Of a stretch of DNA of 64,000 nucleotides, positions 32,221-43,629 are shown piece after piece. The translations under genes were made by a program, and so were the position numbers. Origin of the DNA: Dipteris shenzhenensis (taxonomy: Eukaryota; Polypodiophyta; Polypodiopsida; Gleicheniales); NCBI GenBank assembly GCA_047967505.1, contig CM106538.1. One strand, 5' to 3'. Within the stretch, counting starts at the first letter, position 1, and every line of letters begins with the position of its first letter. The notes below the pieces were generated by a model. That model was not told the DNA's origin, made no database searches, and worked only from the letters and a program-made list of their open reading frames with translations.

Positions 32221-35200
32221 CTACAATTCAATCTCATCATCAATGAGATCAACCCTTGCCAAACTATCTACTTCAAAATCCAAACCAGTGTTGAGATCTA
32301 CAAATATATTCAACCCACTACTACTTGTGCTACTCATGTGCTCATCGAAATCAGCATCACCAATGGTAGGCTCGTCCTCACGGGTAATGGCCTCAATATC
32401 TATATCTCCTATCTCATGATCATCCTCCTCTCTCATATCACGATCATCATCACCTCCATGGCCATGATCATCCTCCATATGCTCCATATTAGTAAATGTA
32501 CTATACATCACTTTGGAATGTGGCGTAATAGGTATGACATGCCACCATCTATTATTATCCACCATCGGTTGATAGACAACCTAATTCAAACACAAATACG
32601 ATCATGTTATTTTCCTTGCATCGAAGGTATCAAATATTTAAAAGTGAGTATTTTTGTATGTGTGTACAATACCTGTTCACATTGTTGCAATAGTACTAGT
32701 GTGTCCTTCTTACTTTGCCAAAACTTTGTGGAGTCAATAGTTACAAAGCCACTTGCATGGCGTTTGATTGTTGCATTAGGGCCTCTTTCCACCACATCCT
32801 TAGACCACTTTACATCCAAAACATACACAAAGAAGTGTCAAAAATCAAGCTTAATAATATCTTGGATTATGCAACAAAAATCATCCATGACTCCATTAGC
32901 TCCCTCAAAGCTAGCAATGACGCCGCAATCTTGTGTGTTTATCTTATCATCAATCCGTTGTGTTCAAAAATTCTTGCCCTCAGACCATATAGCATTGAAC
33001 ATAGTACACTACACCAAGACAAAATCAATTAAATAAGCAATCTAAATTATTGAAAGCTCCTAACTTATGCATAACATTCTATATACCGACCTTGCTCATG
33101 CATCCCCTAGCATACTCCCATTCTTCCATTGTGATATGCATCCCCTCGTCTCTCTCTGCTCTCTCCATTTCTTTAAGTAGCCAATCCACATGAATATCCT
33201 TTGGAAGTGCTCTTAGATACTGAGGGTATGGCACACGAGATCCATGGTGTGTACGAAAGAGGGCCCTTTCTTCTTGTCTTTTTGCCTTTGCATCCTCGTA
33301 TCTTGTCACCCATCTTTTCATCACATCACTATTAAGCATGCAATAGAGGTTGATATTAATAAGCAACTCCATGTCTATTACTTTGGTGCATCCTTTCCCT
33401 TGAGACACAATAGAGGTCATCCTTAGGTCTTCATCATCCCTCCATAGTCGTGGGAGAGAGCTATCCACATCAACAAGAAACTCAAAAATATATACAAGTG
33501 ATTCTTGTGCCAACCAACCCTCAGCCATGCTACATTCGAGTCTTGCATTTTGTCTCACAAAACCCTTCAAGGTCTTCATGAAGTGCTCGAGGAAGAACAA
33601 CCATCGTGCATGTACAATACCGCATATAGCAATCTCATCCACCAAATGCACTATGAGATGTACTTGGCTTGTGAGAATAGAAAGTGGAAATGTCTCTTCC
33701 ACTAAACAAACCACCTCCACTGACATCACTCGAGCATTCTCAAGCGTGGTGGGATCTATTTCCTTTGAGCTCACATACCTAGAAAGGAAAAAGTGCACAA
33801 TATTAGCAATATGAACACCTTGCATCCTGTAAAGTACCTCATAAGCTCGCCCATCTTGTAAATACAATATTCACATTTTGTATCCTGTAAAGTACCTCAC
33901 AAGCTCGCCCATCTTGTAAATACAATCCTTCATGTCCTTTGATGCACTGCAAGAAATGCAACTAGGTAGTATGAACTGAACACACGAGGAATGGTTGATT
34001 AGTTGCTTCTAATTCACTCACAAATTTGGAAGGAAAAATATATTATGCACATAAAATACTTACTTGGAGCATCTTGTGCCAATCATGAGATTTCAAGCCA
34101 TATAATTGCTCTACACCTCTTTTCTTGCTCTTTGTGAAGGCCCCCTCCTCATGCATCTAGTGGGAGTACGAATGGTACTGATAGCATGCTTCACCGCCAC
34201 CATCTCTAGCTTTGATAACGTCCATGGTGCGTGAGGTAAAAAAACGCACCCATTTGGTCTCTCTTGTGGCCAAGCTTCACGCATCCTCCCTGTGGTGTGT
34301 AGATTCTCCCTTATGCTTGCGAAATCTCGTATCCCGTTCAAATGTTCCCAAATGGTAGATGCCACATTCTTAAAGATATGCATGGGATCAAGCAAGTGAT
34401 TGATCTTGAGGTGGGAGCAATATGGTAAACGATAAAAGATGGAGTATCTATACAAAAGCTGGTGTTAGCGAGCAATCTTTATTTCTCCTTTATTTTCAGC
34501 CAATATAGCACACAATAGATACAAACCCTTACCAGCTCATGCCAAGTGGTGGAGTCATCGTGGAACCGTACCAAATTCTCATCCAATCTCCCAGAGTGAC
34601 TGATTGTGGGGGGACTTCATTCCAAGGAGCAACATATCTAGGATGATCACGTGGGAGAAATCGATGGTGATTCTCATAGATGACCTTATTCAATGTGTTT
34701 GCCCATGAGGTAACTAGCAAAGGACCACAAACAGGACATGCATGGTAACCCGATGTAGTGAGACGTGAACAATAGATGGAATTAAGAGTTGAAGGTGGGT
34801 TTAGGGTGCCACATCGATTGCCTACTCCTAATTAAAAGTGAAATGCTTACCTGAACACTCGCCATAGCCTAGGAAGTCATGCATCATCCACATCAAGACT
34901 ACTTTGCAGTTGAAGTCTCGTGACGAGGGAGGCCTGCTCACATCATGCACCTTGATACCTCTCCAAAGTATCTCTAGCTCGTCAATCAAAGGCTCCAAAT
35001 CAACATGATGATTTTTGACTTTATGTTTCCCTGGAATTAGAAGGGATAACATAACATGTCCTTTCTTAATAGCCATAGAGGGTAGAAGATTATAATTCAC
35101 CAATATCACTGGCCATACACTGTAAGAGGTGCTTTTGAGACCAAATGGGTTCACACCGTCCATACTCAATCCAAGTCTCAAGCTCCTAGGTTCTTCCTTG

Positions 35201-36366
35201 AAGCTTAGCCATGTGTCTTCAATATGCTTCCATGCAAGAGTGTCTATGGGAGTTCTCCACTTGCCATTGGTTGATCGATGGGAGGAATGCCATGACATGA
35301 GCTCTGCAATGGATTTGCACTTGAGCATATGTTGGATGCGAGGGATTATGGGAAAATGTCGCAGAACCTTATGAGGCACATCCAAAGTTTTGAGATCTAC
35401 TCTATATCTTGCCTCTCCACAAGTAGGACACTCTCTTGCATCCTTATGTGGTCCACGAAACAGAACGCAATCGTTGACACATGCATGGATGCGCTTGTAA
35501 TCTAATCCTCCAAGAGAGGTCACATGTTGCCTTGCCATATCTCTTGAGGTCGGTAATTTATTCTCCCTTGGAAGCATTTTACACAATAGCCTGCATGTGA
35601 AGACCATAAATGAGGAAAAGCATTCGAGTAATTGACCCACTAGCATAATTCACCATGTTTGCAAAATAGACTTTAAAGCTTACTTGAGTAATGCATTCAA
35701 ACTTGCATTGCTCCATCCATAGATGGTCTGCAAGTTTAGTAATTCACTTGAGTAATGCATTCAAACTTGCATTGCTCCATCCATAGATGGTCTGCAAGTT
35801 TAGTAACTCAAGGGAGGCATGTAGAACAAAGAATGTGCACCCCTCAAACAATGGAGTCAATGCTGTGGTAAAAAGATATCATCCTACTCCATGCTATCAT
35901 CCCTCCCTTCGGATTGATGGACATATAAATCCCGCACTATATCATCAAACACCTCCTATTCCACGGCCTCATGAGGTAATGGCGGAGGGCTACTATCACC
36001 ATCACTCCATGCATCAGTAACGGTCCCTCCTGAAGAACCCACCTCATATCGCCGACGCTTCGCCTCCTCACGACGAGCATAGGGTAACATATGCGGGTGT
36101 GGCTCTGCATCATGTATCAAATTAAAACGGGATCATAACTCAAACACATGAACACCCATAAGTATCTCAATCAACCTTAACTCTTCAACACTTACCATAT
36201 TTACGGTCACATCCCATTCTCCATACTTTGAGATGTGATTGAGTGTAATTCTGCATGCACGATACATGTTTCCTCGACATCAATCACACATACATTTGAT
36301 TTTTTGCTCCGATACGGAGGGATTCATTCTCACTGGAGCTACTTGTTGAAGATGAAGACATCCCAT
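32221..36366 (-). pseudogene. CACTA transposase (Tnp2, DUF4218, DUF4216), E1 copy
   Basis: This is the best-preserved copy. From the minus-strand start at ~36366: a CxC...HIS.YGEW segment (~36290-36170) with an in-frame TGA; an acidic exon to ~35690; the Tnp2 core at 35600-34853 with HACVNDCVLFRGPHKDARE, CPTCGEARYRVDLKTL, GLSMDGVNPFG and WMMHDFLGYGECSG; YENHHRFLPRDHPRYVAPWN (~34680); and LLDPMHIFKNVASTIWEHLN (~34400). DUF4218 is at 33867-33079 and DUF4216 at 33015-32607. The last exon at 32565-32221 reads WWHVIPI and then an Asp/Glu-rich tail. The Asp residues of MDGVNPFG and LLDPMH are probable catalytic residues by family comparison. Exons are bounded by GT-AG sites. Confidence 0.88.
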
Positions 36367-36389
36367 AAATAAGCAACCCAAAAAATTTG

Positions 36390-36740
36390 CTCTTGCATGA
36401 GTTGTAAATGTTAAAAACTCTGTGGCACATCTAAAAGCACATCTGTATTGTGGTGTGCATCTACAGGCGTGTCTAAGACGTACTATAGATGTGATGATAG
36501 CGCATATTTAAACGCGCATTTAGATGCCCTTTTAGATGGGCTTTTAGGCACGCATATAGATGCGCTTTTAGACACGTAGACTACGAGCTGATTTTCGAAC
36601 CTACTTTTAGCGCGCTTGCTTTTCTTCACATACTTTTAATGTCGCGCGGCTTGCTTTGCTATTGACAGACATAACTCCGGCCATCCACACTTTCTCCAAG
36701 CACCCACACTCATCTCTACACTTACAAAATCATTCCCAAG
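36390..36740. promoter_or_regulatory. E1 central divergent promoter with subterminal-type repeats
   Basis: Between the transposase start (36366, minus) and the TNPA-like leader exon (plus) lie repeated motifs such as TTTAGATGCGC, GCGCTTTTAGACACG and GCACATCTAAAAG. They resemble the element's subterminal repeats. A further cluster with GCGTCTATAGACGCG sits at 36975-37075 just inside the TNPA-like first intron. Control by a self-encoded repeat-binding protein is inferred. Confidence 0.6.
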
Positions 36741-36828
36741 CACACAAGAGAAGAGTGTGAACAAGGAAGAGAAGAAAGAGTTCAGCAACTTTGAAGAAGG
36801 ACAAGAAGCTTCCATACCTCTATCCAAG
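36700..36828 (+). other. Probable untranslated leader exon of the E1 TNPA-like gene
   Basis: It ends in a strong donor, CTCTATCCAAG|GTAAGTC, at 36829. The matching sequence in E2 is present on the minus strand near 49350 (ACTTACCTTGGATAGAGG). Transcript start is not defined. Confidence 0.5.
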
Positions 36829-37270
36829 GTAAGTCTCTTGACGGTTGATCTTCTTTGGAAGTTGCTCTCTTTGGATTTGTCCTTTATCGTATGTAGGAAA
36901 CAAATGTTTTTGGTACTAGTGTTGTTTTTTTATGTCGGACGCATGTCCTTTTCAAGTTCTTAAAAAAGTGAGTTTGTAGGAGCACGTCTAATAGCGCGTC
37001 TATAGACGCGTCTGTCTTTGGAAACAGACAGCAGTGTCTATAGACGCGCTATTAGACGTAGATATAGACGCACTTTGATAGTCTTAGATGTTTTTTGTTT
37101 TCCTTCCCTTCCCCTTCCCCTTCCACTTCCAAGAAAAGGATTGCATATTGAATGATGGAAATAAGTGATTGCATGAATGAAGAAAGGTATTGCATGAATG
37201 ATGAAAAGGAAAAGGATGAAAAGCAAGGGATTGCATGAATGATGGAAAGGGAAAGCATGATTGAAGAAAG

Positions 37271-38196
37271 GGATTGCACTCTCTATTTTCCTCTCTTTTT
37301 CCTTCTCTCTTTTATCCTCTCTTTCCTTCTCTTTTCGTCTCTCTTATCTCCTCTCTTTCCTTCTCTTTTCATCTCTTTTCTCATCTCTTTCCTTCTCTCT
37401 TTTTCTCTCTTTCCCTCCTCTCTTTTCTCCTCTCTTTCCTTCTCTCTTTTTCTCTCTTTTTCCTTCTCGCTTTTATTCTCTCTTTCCTTCTCTTTTCGTG
37501 GTAATTTTCCTCTCTTATCTCCTCTCTTTTTCTTTCTTTTTCTCCTCTCTTTTCCTCTCCTTTCTCCTCTCTTTCCTTCTCTCTTTTTCTCTCTTTTATC
37601 CTCACCTTCTCTCTCTTTTTCCTTCTCTCTTTTATCCTCTCTTTCCTTCTCTTTTCGTGGTAATTTTCCTCTCTTATCTCCTCTCTTTTTCTCTTCTTTT
37701 CTCCTCTCTTTTTCCTCTCTTTTCTTCTCTCTTTTTCTCTCTTTTATCCCCACTTTTTCTCTCTTTTTTTCCTCACTTTTCCTCCACTTTCTCCTCTCTT
37801 TCCTTCTCTCTTTTTCTCTCTTTTATCCTCACCTTTTCTCTCTTTTTCCTTCTCTCTTTTATCCTCTCTTTCCTTCTCTTTTCCTGGTAATTTTCCTCTC
37901 TTATCTCCTCTCTTTTTCTCTCTTTTTTTCTCCTTTCTTTTCCTCTATTTTCCTCTCTTTTCTACTCTCTTTCCATCTCTCTTTTTCTCTCTTTTACCCC
38001 CACTTTTTCTCTCTTTTTCTCCTCTCTTTTCCTCTCCTTTCTCCTCTCTTTTATCCCCACTTTTTCTCTCTTTTTCTCCTCTTTTCCTCTCTTTCTCTCT
38101 TTTTTTCCCCTCTCTTTTCCTCTATTTTCCTCTCTTTTCTCCTATCTTTCCTTCTCTCTTTTTCTCTCTTTTTTCTTCTTTTTTTCTTTTCTTCAG
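37271..38196 (+). repeat. ~930-bp polypyrimidine tract ending at a 3' splice site
   Basis: Almost uninterrupted CTCTTTTTCTCTC-type sequence runs for about 930 bases on the TNPA-like coding strand and finishes TTTTCTTCAG|TTCATCATG, an ideal acceptor followed by the start codon at 38203. Several large internal duplications contain TTTTCGTGGTAATTTTCC. The long Phe/Leu/Ser frames inside are compositional. E2 has the same tract, inverted, at 48326-48985. Confidence 0.85.
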
Positions 38197-38202
38197 TTCA
38201 TC

Positions 38203-39585
38203 ATGTGGCCAGGAAGCTCTTCAGCCTCACCTGATCTTCGGGGAGACCATCTTTCGGGAGTTATATAACCTTTAAGGGCACCCTCCTGGGGAGTTATACG
38301 GCTACATGACGGGTACTCTAAACACCCCTAGGAGTCGGTACTAAAAATTCTAAACCACCCCAACCCCACACCAGCTAAGATTACCTCAGTGGAGTCAAGA
38401 TAGCCTAGTCAGCTACAGAGCCGAGCCCCTTTCCCCATGCCGTCAGGAGGCCCTTCTGTATCGCAGAGCCATCGGCATACTCCCATGCAGTCGAGACTTG
38501 GTTCTTTAGCTATGAGTGGTCAGCATAGTCCCCTGCAATCGAAAGTCACTTCTCCAGCTATGAGTGGCCAGCGTACTAGCTCGACACGACATGGTAGCAG
38601 GCGTAGTAGTAGGGAGAGCGGCGGGGGATACATGGCACAGTGCTTTGGGAGGGGTAGTGGTGGGGATGTGGATGATTCAGATGATGCATACGTGCCAGAG
38701 GGTGACGGTACGATCTACTATGACATCACTCAGACAGGAGGCATCTTGATGGATGCACGGGGGAAGCACATCATGGCTTTCATGCACTCTGTAATTGCTA
38801 ACAACTACAGAGATTGTTTATTCACTACAAAGACCATCCAAAAAGATTGGCTGATGAGACCCTTGCTGCTGTTCACTCTAGGTATCCCAATCCCCCCAAT
38901 GTTTAGTTCACAGATAAATGGGCCAAGTCAAAGATTGTTATGATACATAGTAATAAAAGATCTTCGCTTAAGAGGCAGGCACTAGCGGAGATTGCCAGGC
39001 TCGAGGGAGGTCAACCACCAAGGGGCCCGCCCCACACCGCTCACAAGCGTAAGCGAAAGAAAGCAATGAAGGCATTGAAGGTGGACCCCAGTCTGCAGCA
39101 CATGGAGGCACGAAGGATCCAAATGGAGCAATATGGAAGCGTGCATTTTGGAGAAGGGGGTGTTGAATCATGGGAGGCCCAATTTGTAAGTATCGATCTC
39201 AAATTATATTGTTTATGTAGTTTATTAGGAGGTTGTTTCTTTGTACTAACCCCTCCACAAATTGTGTCATCTTGCAGCTTGATATCGTGGGCAGGTAGCC
39301 TACTCCTGTCAAGACAGCCTATCACTGCCACCATCGTAGAGGAGATACATGGAGGCACTTCTATGATGACGAGTTGATTACTGAGGAGCAATATATCTGG
39401 GCTACTGGAGCGCCCCCCCAAGTATTTGAAAGTAATTAAATAATGTCAATATTGTAAGTAAAGATTTGATTTTTCTTACATTGATACATGTTGTCCCTCG
39501 CTTACAGGGCCCTACAGAAGAAGATGAGCAAGGAGGCGCAGAAGGGGGCGAAGAAGGGAGCGAGGATGTGGAGAACTTAGATTAG
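38203..39585 (+). pseudogene. TNPA-like second gene of CACTA E1
   Basis: The start reads MWPGSSSASPDLR, then an extra G relative to E2 shifts the frame. The body from 38437 contains two PMQSRLGSLAMSGQ-like serine-rich repeats, an acidic patch (GGDVDDSDDAYVPEG), ITQTGGILMDARGKHIMAF and NNYRDCLFTTKTIQKDW. Next come a frameshift near 38843, a TAG near 38913, and KRQALAEIARLEGGQPPRGP and ARRIQMEQYGSVHFGEGG. A donor lies at 39186, a second exon (39278-~39420) carries HRRGDTWRHFYDDELITEEQ, and a third (39508-39585) is a short Glu-rich tail. The second exon has one stop. The layout matches plant Ptta/En-Spm second proteins that bind subterminal repeats. Confidence 0.7.
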
Positions 39586-40327
39586 TCGTAGAAGTAGTGC
39601 TAGCTACTCTTTTTTGTACTTAAAGCCACTGGTTTGGCTTCGTGCCTCTCTTGTATATACACTCCTCTTATTTTTTGTACTTGAAGCCACATGACATGGG
39701 TTGGCTTCGTCCTATATGTACATAGAAGCACTTTTTGAGCTATGAATTAATATACACTCTTTTCATTTTTTTGGCTTTCAATTTTCTTGTGCAACGTTCT
39801 ATCAATTAATGCCTTGTGAACTAAACGTTTTGGAGTTGTAATGTTTTATTCGGAATTGTAATCGTCGGCTATAGACGTGCTTGCAAGAGTGCTAATTAAA
39901 ATGCAATTGGCTGTAAGAATTGAATTGCACAATGTGGAAATGGGATTCTTGTAACTACATAGCATACACAACATACACAGCATTCTGTTCAAGCACACAA
40001 AATTCTGCTTTTATTAACAAAAAAAATTCTATAGAGCGTTTATCAAAGCGTCTATAAATGCGTCTATGTATACATCTCTCTGTTCAAGAGGGCATCTATT
40101 TGTGCATTTATAGATGCGTCTATAAACGCGCCTATATACGCATCTCTCTATTCTAGTAGAGCATCTATTTGCGCATCTATAAGCATGTCTGTCTGTTATA
40201 TAGGCGTACCTTTAGATGCGGGTCTGTAGACGCGCCAATAGACGTGCAAATAGACGCACTGTAATGATTTTTTTAAGTTATGGAAATGCATCTATGTGCG
40301 CGTCTGTAGGTGCTTTGTCTTGTGGTG
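39586..40327. repeat. E1 right 3' region and subterminal repeats
   Basis: After the TNPA-like stop there are ~430 bases of AT-rich 3' sequence. From 40020 to 40320 follow clustered TAGACGCG, GCGTCTATAAATGCG and CATCTATTTGCGC motifs leading to the terminal repeat. Confidence 0.75.
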
Positions 40328-40330
40328 GTA

Positions 40331-41174
40331 AAACACCATCCCTGAGATTTGCAGGGAGGAACGGGTCCTAATGCACCCATTCTCATGTCTCATTTCCATA
40401 ATTTTACTTGTTCAATTCATAAAACCGTGGGAAACAAAGAATACAACAAACTTCAAGCGAACTCGGGGTCATTGAATGATACATAAATGTGCACCTTAAT
40501 ATAGACGATACATAAACACAACATCATTTTTTGTTGTGGAAACAAAATCACCTAATTTTGCAGTTACAGAAGTGTTAACCTCGATATAGATGATACTAAA
40601 TACAATTGCTATTTTTTTATTTTGAGAACATTAAAAAGGTCTTGTTCTATCGGAGAATTTTACAATTGCATGAGTGTGAACGACTAATTCAAACGGGTCT
40701 CAAGTACTAATTCAAACAGACATGAAGTACCTTGCACTAGCTCAATGCCACCTAGTAGTTTGAACCACGCCTTGCATGATACTAGTTTTGTACCATACAT
40801 TAGCTTGGTAGATTGCAGTCTAACAAATGGAGTAAATGATGATCTAGAGCATTCCCAGAAAACCTTATTCTCACTAGATGCTAAGTTGAAAACTCTGAAG
40901 GTTTTTATTGAAATTTTGCAGCTTTTGAGGGAAAATAGAAATTTACAGCCTTCTATTTTCATATTCATTCAACCTTGGTTTTCAATGCCCTGATCTCAGA
41001 TGATTCAAAAGCCAGTCTTAATGGTAGATTTCCACAACCATTCTCCACCATACTTTCCTTACAGAATTCGATGCTCAAATTCACCTGCAAAATGATGGTT
41101 CACAAGCTGCCCAAGAGCCAAATTAAGGATGATCATCGTTGTTGCAACCAGGTCTGTCATACAGGAAAAACTGC
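40331..41174. other. Intergenic DNA right of E1
   Basis: AT-rich sequence; a minus frame at 40684-40968 (FRVFNLASSENKVFWECSRS) is open but not recognised and has no supporting context. No feature assigned. Confidence 0.4.
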
Positions 41175-41400
41175 AAACTGGGAGACGATCGTTTTCGTTG
41201 ATGATCATCGTTGTTGATGAGGCTGATGATGATCATCGTCGCGGCAACTAAATCTGTCATCCTTCGATCAAGATCCACTGGGAGACGATCGTATTCGTTG
41301 ATGATCATCGTTGCTGATGAGGCTGATGATGATCGTCGCTGCAACTAGATCCGTCATCCTTCGATCAAGACAGAAAAAGACTGCAAACTGGGAGACGATC
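41175..41400. repeat. ~105-bp tandem repeat near the 3' end of the host gene
   Basis: Three partial units start with GGGAGACGATCGTWTTCGTT at ~41180, ~41280 and ~41389. They include GATGATCATCGTTGYTGATG and CTGTCATCCTTCGATCAAGA. Their GATGATCATC core is nearly self-complementary. Confidence 0.75.
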
Positions 41401-41510
41401 GATCTCTTGCTTGCCTCTCCTCCCTGTTATTATGCATCACCGAGCTAGAAAAGCACCTCATCATATGATGGACAAACTTCAAGCATCAGAATTTATCCGC
41501 CTCCGTGAAT

Positions 41511-43629
41511 CTAGTATTGCCATGGCCTAGTTCCCTCGGATGGCCTTCGTCTCCAGGAGAATTTGGTTTTGTCGGTTGTACACTTGCTGCTTTGATCATC
41601 TTGCCCTGTGCTGCTACTCAATCGCTCGTCGTTTTGTTCATTCAGTCTGCTTCTCCCTTCTAGATCGACAAGATATCCCATATTGCTCTTCAAACGGGTT
41701 AGCATCTTCGTGATCTCGCTCTGGCACTTCATAATCTCTTGCCTCTTAGCCTGTCGCCTGTTCAGCACTTTGAAACTAGCCCACCTATCTTCGACTGTAT
41801 CAATATTTACACCAGATAATCCTTTGCTCCCACTAAACGATTCCCGAGTAGCAATGTCGCCGGATGTATGATAGCTTGGGCAGTCTTCTTTCACGCCAAC
41901 ATTCGAGAGCTTCTTATTAGGTTTGATGATTTCGGCTTTTCCTACGGCCTGAGTCCCGATGCGTTCCAGCGGGCTTAACAAAACATTACTATATAATTGT
42001 GAGGTCGAACTCTCGGAAAGTTTAGAATCGCTTGACCTGCATCATCAAGAACTTTCAAGTTCATCATCAATCTAAGTCCAAAACTTCATGGGATACAACT
42101 CCACGATGTATCCCATGGTCTAAGTCGCGGCTATACTTATAACGTGCACGGATTTATACCGTAACATTCATGGACTCCATTTCAGGAACGTCGACAACTT
42201 GCCTACCGGAAGCAGCGCTAGAAAGAGGACTTACTTCCGGGGACTTCGGTCTCCACTGCGATCACTCCTTTCAATTCTTTTATCCCGGGCTGTGATCTCA
42301 GCGGCCAGATATTCGTCCTCCCAGCTAGACCGAGCGGTAAAGAGCTCAGACTGTTGACTCAAAGCGAGAAATTGGAATGTTAAGGAAGCCAGGAAGGAAC
42401 GTCTTCTAGCAATTTGTGCAAGTGAACTCCGCAATATCAAAAGGCTGTGAACATGAGGTAGGGATATGAGAGAAACGCAATGAGAGGAAAAATGGCACGA
42501 GTACATGGCACACCATATCGCTTATAAAGTTCACGGATGACTGGAAACATATATACCGTCGCCGGAGGATCTTCGTCAAGTTCGTCGGATTCCGCTTCTT
42601 CTCGTGCAGGCGTATCAGACAGATGTAGTAGACGCCTAATCTCATCTTCAATGTACTGGGATTCCAATCTTATTGTTGAGCTGCCGCCATGACTAAGGGC
42701 CAGATTTTCGTGTTCAAGCTCTCGTTGCAGTTTTCGAACCGTCTTCAACAAAGCACCCGTCTTTCCATCAGCCAGTTCGACCTGAAGGTACGCGTCTAAA
42801 AGTTTGTCGTACATAGAAAGCAACGAATCGTCGCCAGTCAGTTCATTCCGAATTGTGATTCTGAGACGTTCCATAACCAGAGGTGTCCTGAGATGTCGGC
42901 GACCAGGGATTAATTATTTCGGTCAAAGCATAACAGCTTACCTGATAAACTTCCAAGCATCCATTCAAGCGTTGCATTTTTCTTGAGGCGTTCATTCTGA
43001 CTTTGGAGAATTTTTCTTGCTCGGCGATCCCTTTTCCTCCGTTGATTGATTAACACATCCTTTCTTTGCATCTCTTCTTCGAGATCCGTTATCCTTGTCT
43101 CCAACTCCTACAGAAATCCATCATGAGAGAAGATATTTAAGAAGATTGCTGCTGCATGGAATATAAACGGAAAATCCTAAAGCCAAAAAACAGGCGGAGA
43201 TTAATTTGTGCCTCCACAGACGCTGGCGGCCGGTTGGAAGATAAAATGAATCGTTGATACCTTTCCTCGATTTCGTTCTTCTTCGAGCAGCCTCTGAGTC
43301 TCTCGAAGCTGTCCCCTGCAATGCTCAGCAGATTTCTCCGCTTCGGTCCGACCAGCGAGATGCGTTCGGATCTGCCTCTTAGCTTCGTTCAGTCTTTCTG
43401 CCGCTATCTGGATCTGATTTCTGCTATCCGCCTTTTCTTTTTCGTAACGCTCCTTCTCCGCCTGAGATTCCAATTTCATATCCTCCATCGTGGTCTCCAG
43501 AAAAGCGACGTACTCCAAGAGCTGGTCACTCTTTCTGACGTATTCATTTGGAAGTCGGGATTTGGGGGTCATGCTTCCCTCCGATTTATCTTGGCGTGAA
43601 GGAGGAGGAGGAGGATAATGTATGGTCAT
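41511..43629 (-). CDS. Unrecognised coiled-coil protein, five-exon host gene
   Basis: Proposed minus-strand exons are 43629-43261, 43107-42942, 42887-42557, 42405-42235 and 41973-41511, all with GT-AG borders; introns are 153, 54, 151 and 261 bp. The start MTIHYPPPPPSRQDKS was chosen because it is the first ATG of the frame. Exons 1-2 encode a long charged coiled coil (residues ~30-175: YVAFLETTMEDMKLESQAEK ... ELETRITDLEEEMQRKDVLI). Exon 3 adds another helix-rich stretch (LQVELADGKTGALLKTVRKL), exon 4 a basic/acidic linker, exon 5 a helical segment (RQAKRQEIMKCQSEITKMLT) and a polar tail. No family was recognised. Junctions 1-2 and 4-5 keep frame. Exon 3's open frame is out of phase at both sides although total length is a multiple of three, so one or two borders, or the copy itself, may be wrong. 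Base composition differs from the surrounding transposons. Confidence 0.6.

Larger units (their letters stand above)
31789..40327. mobile_element. CACTA family-1 element E1, structurally complete
   Basis: The left end CACAACAACACAAAGCAACT matches the reverse complement of the right end (TGCTTTGTCTTGTGGTG). GTA flanks both sides (31786-31788 and 40328-40330), the 3-bp duplication typical of CACTA elements. Subterminal regions (31800-31990 and 40020-40320) are packed with GCGTCTATAGACGCG-like motifs. Inside are two divergent genes: a Tnp2 transposase on minus (32221-36366) and a TNPA-like gene on plus (leader before 36829, coding 38203-39585). Both contain lesions. Length 8,539 bp. Confidence 0.92.

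Noticed and set aside
33527-33814. 95-codon plus-strand frame in E1
   Set aside because: Antisense shadow of the DUF4218 exon of the minus-strand transposase.
37239-38234. 331-codon Phe/Leu/Ser-rich frame resembling a membrane protein
   Set aside because: It is the polypyrimidine tract translated; the same tract reads Glu/Lys/Arg-rich on the other strand and lies in an apparent intron.
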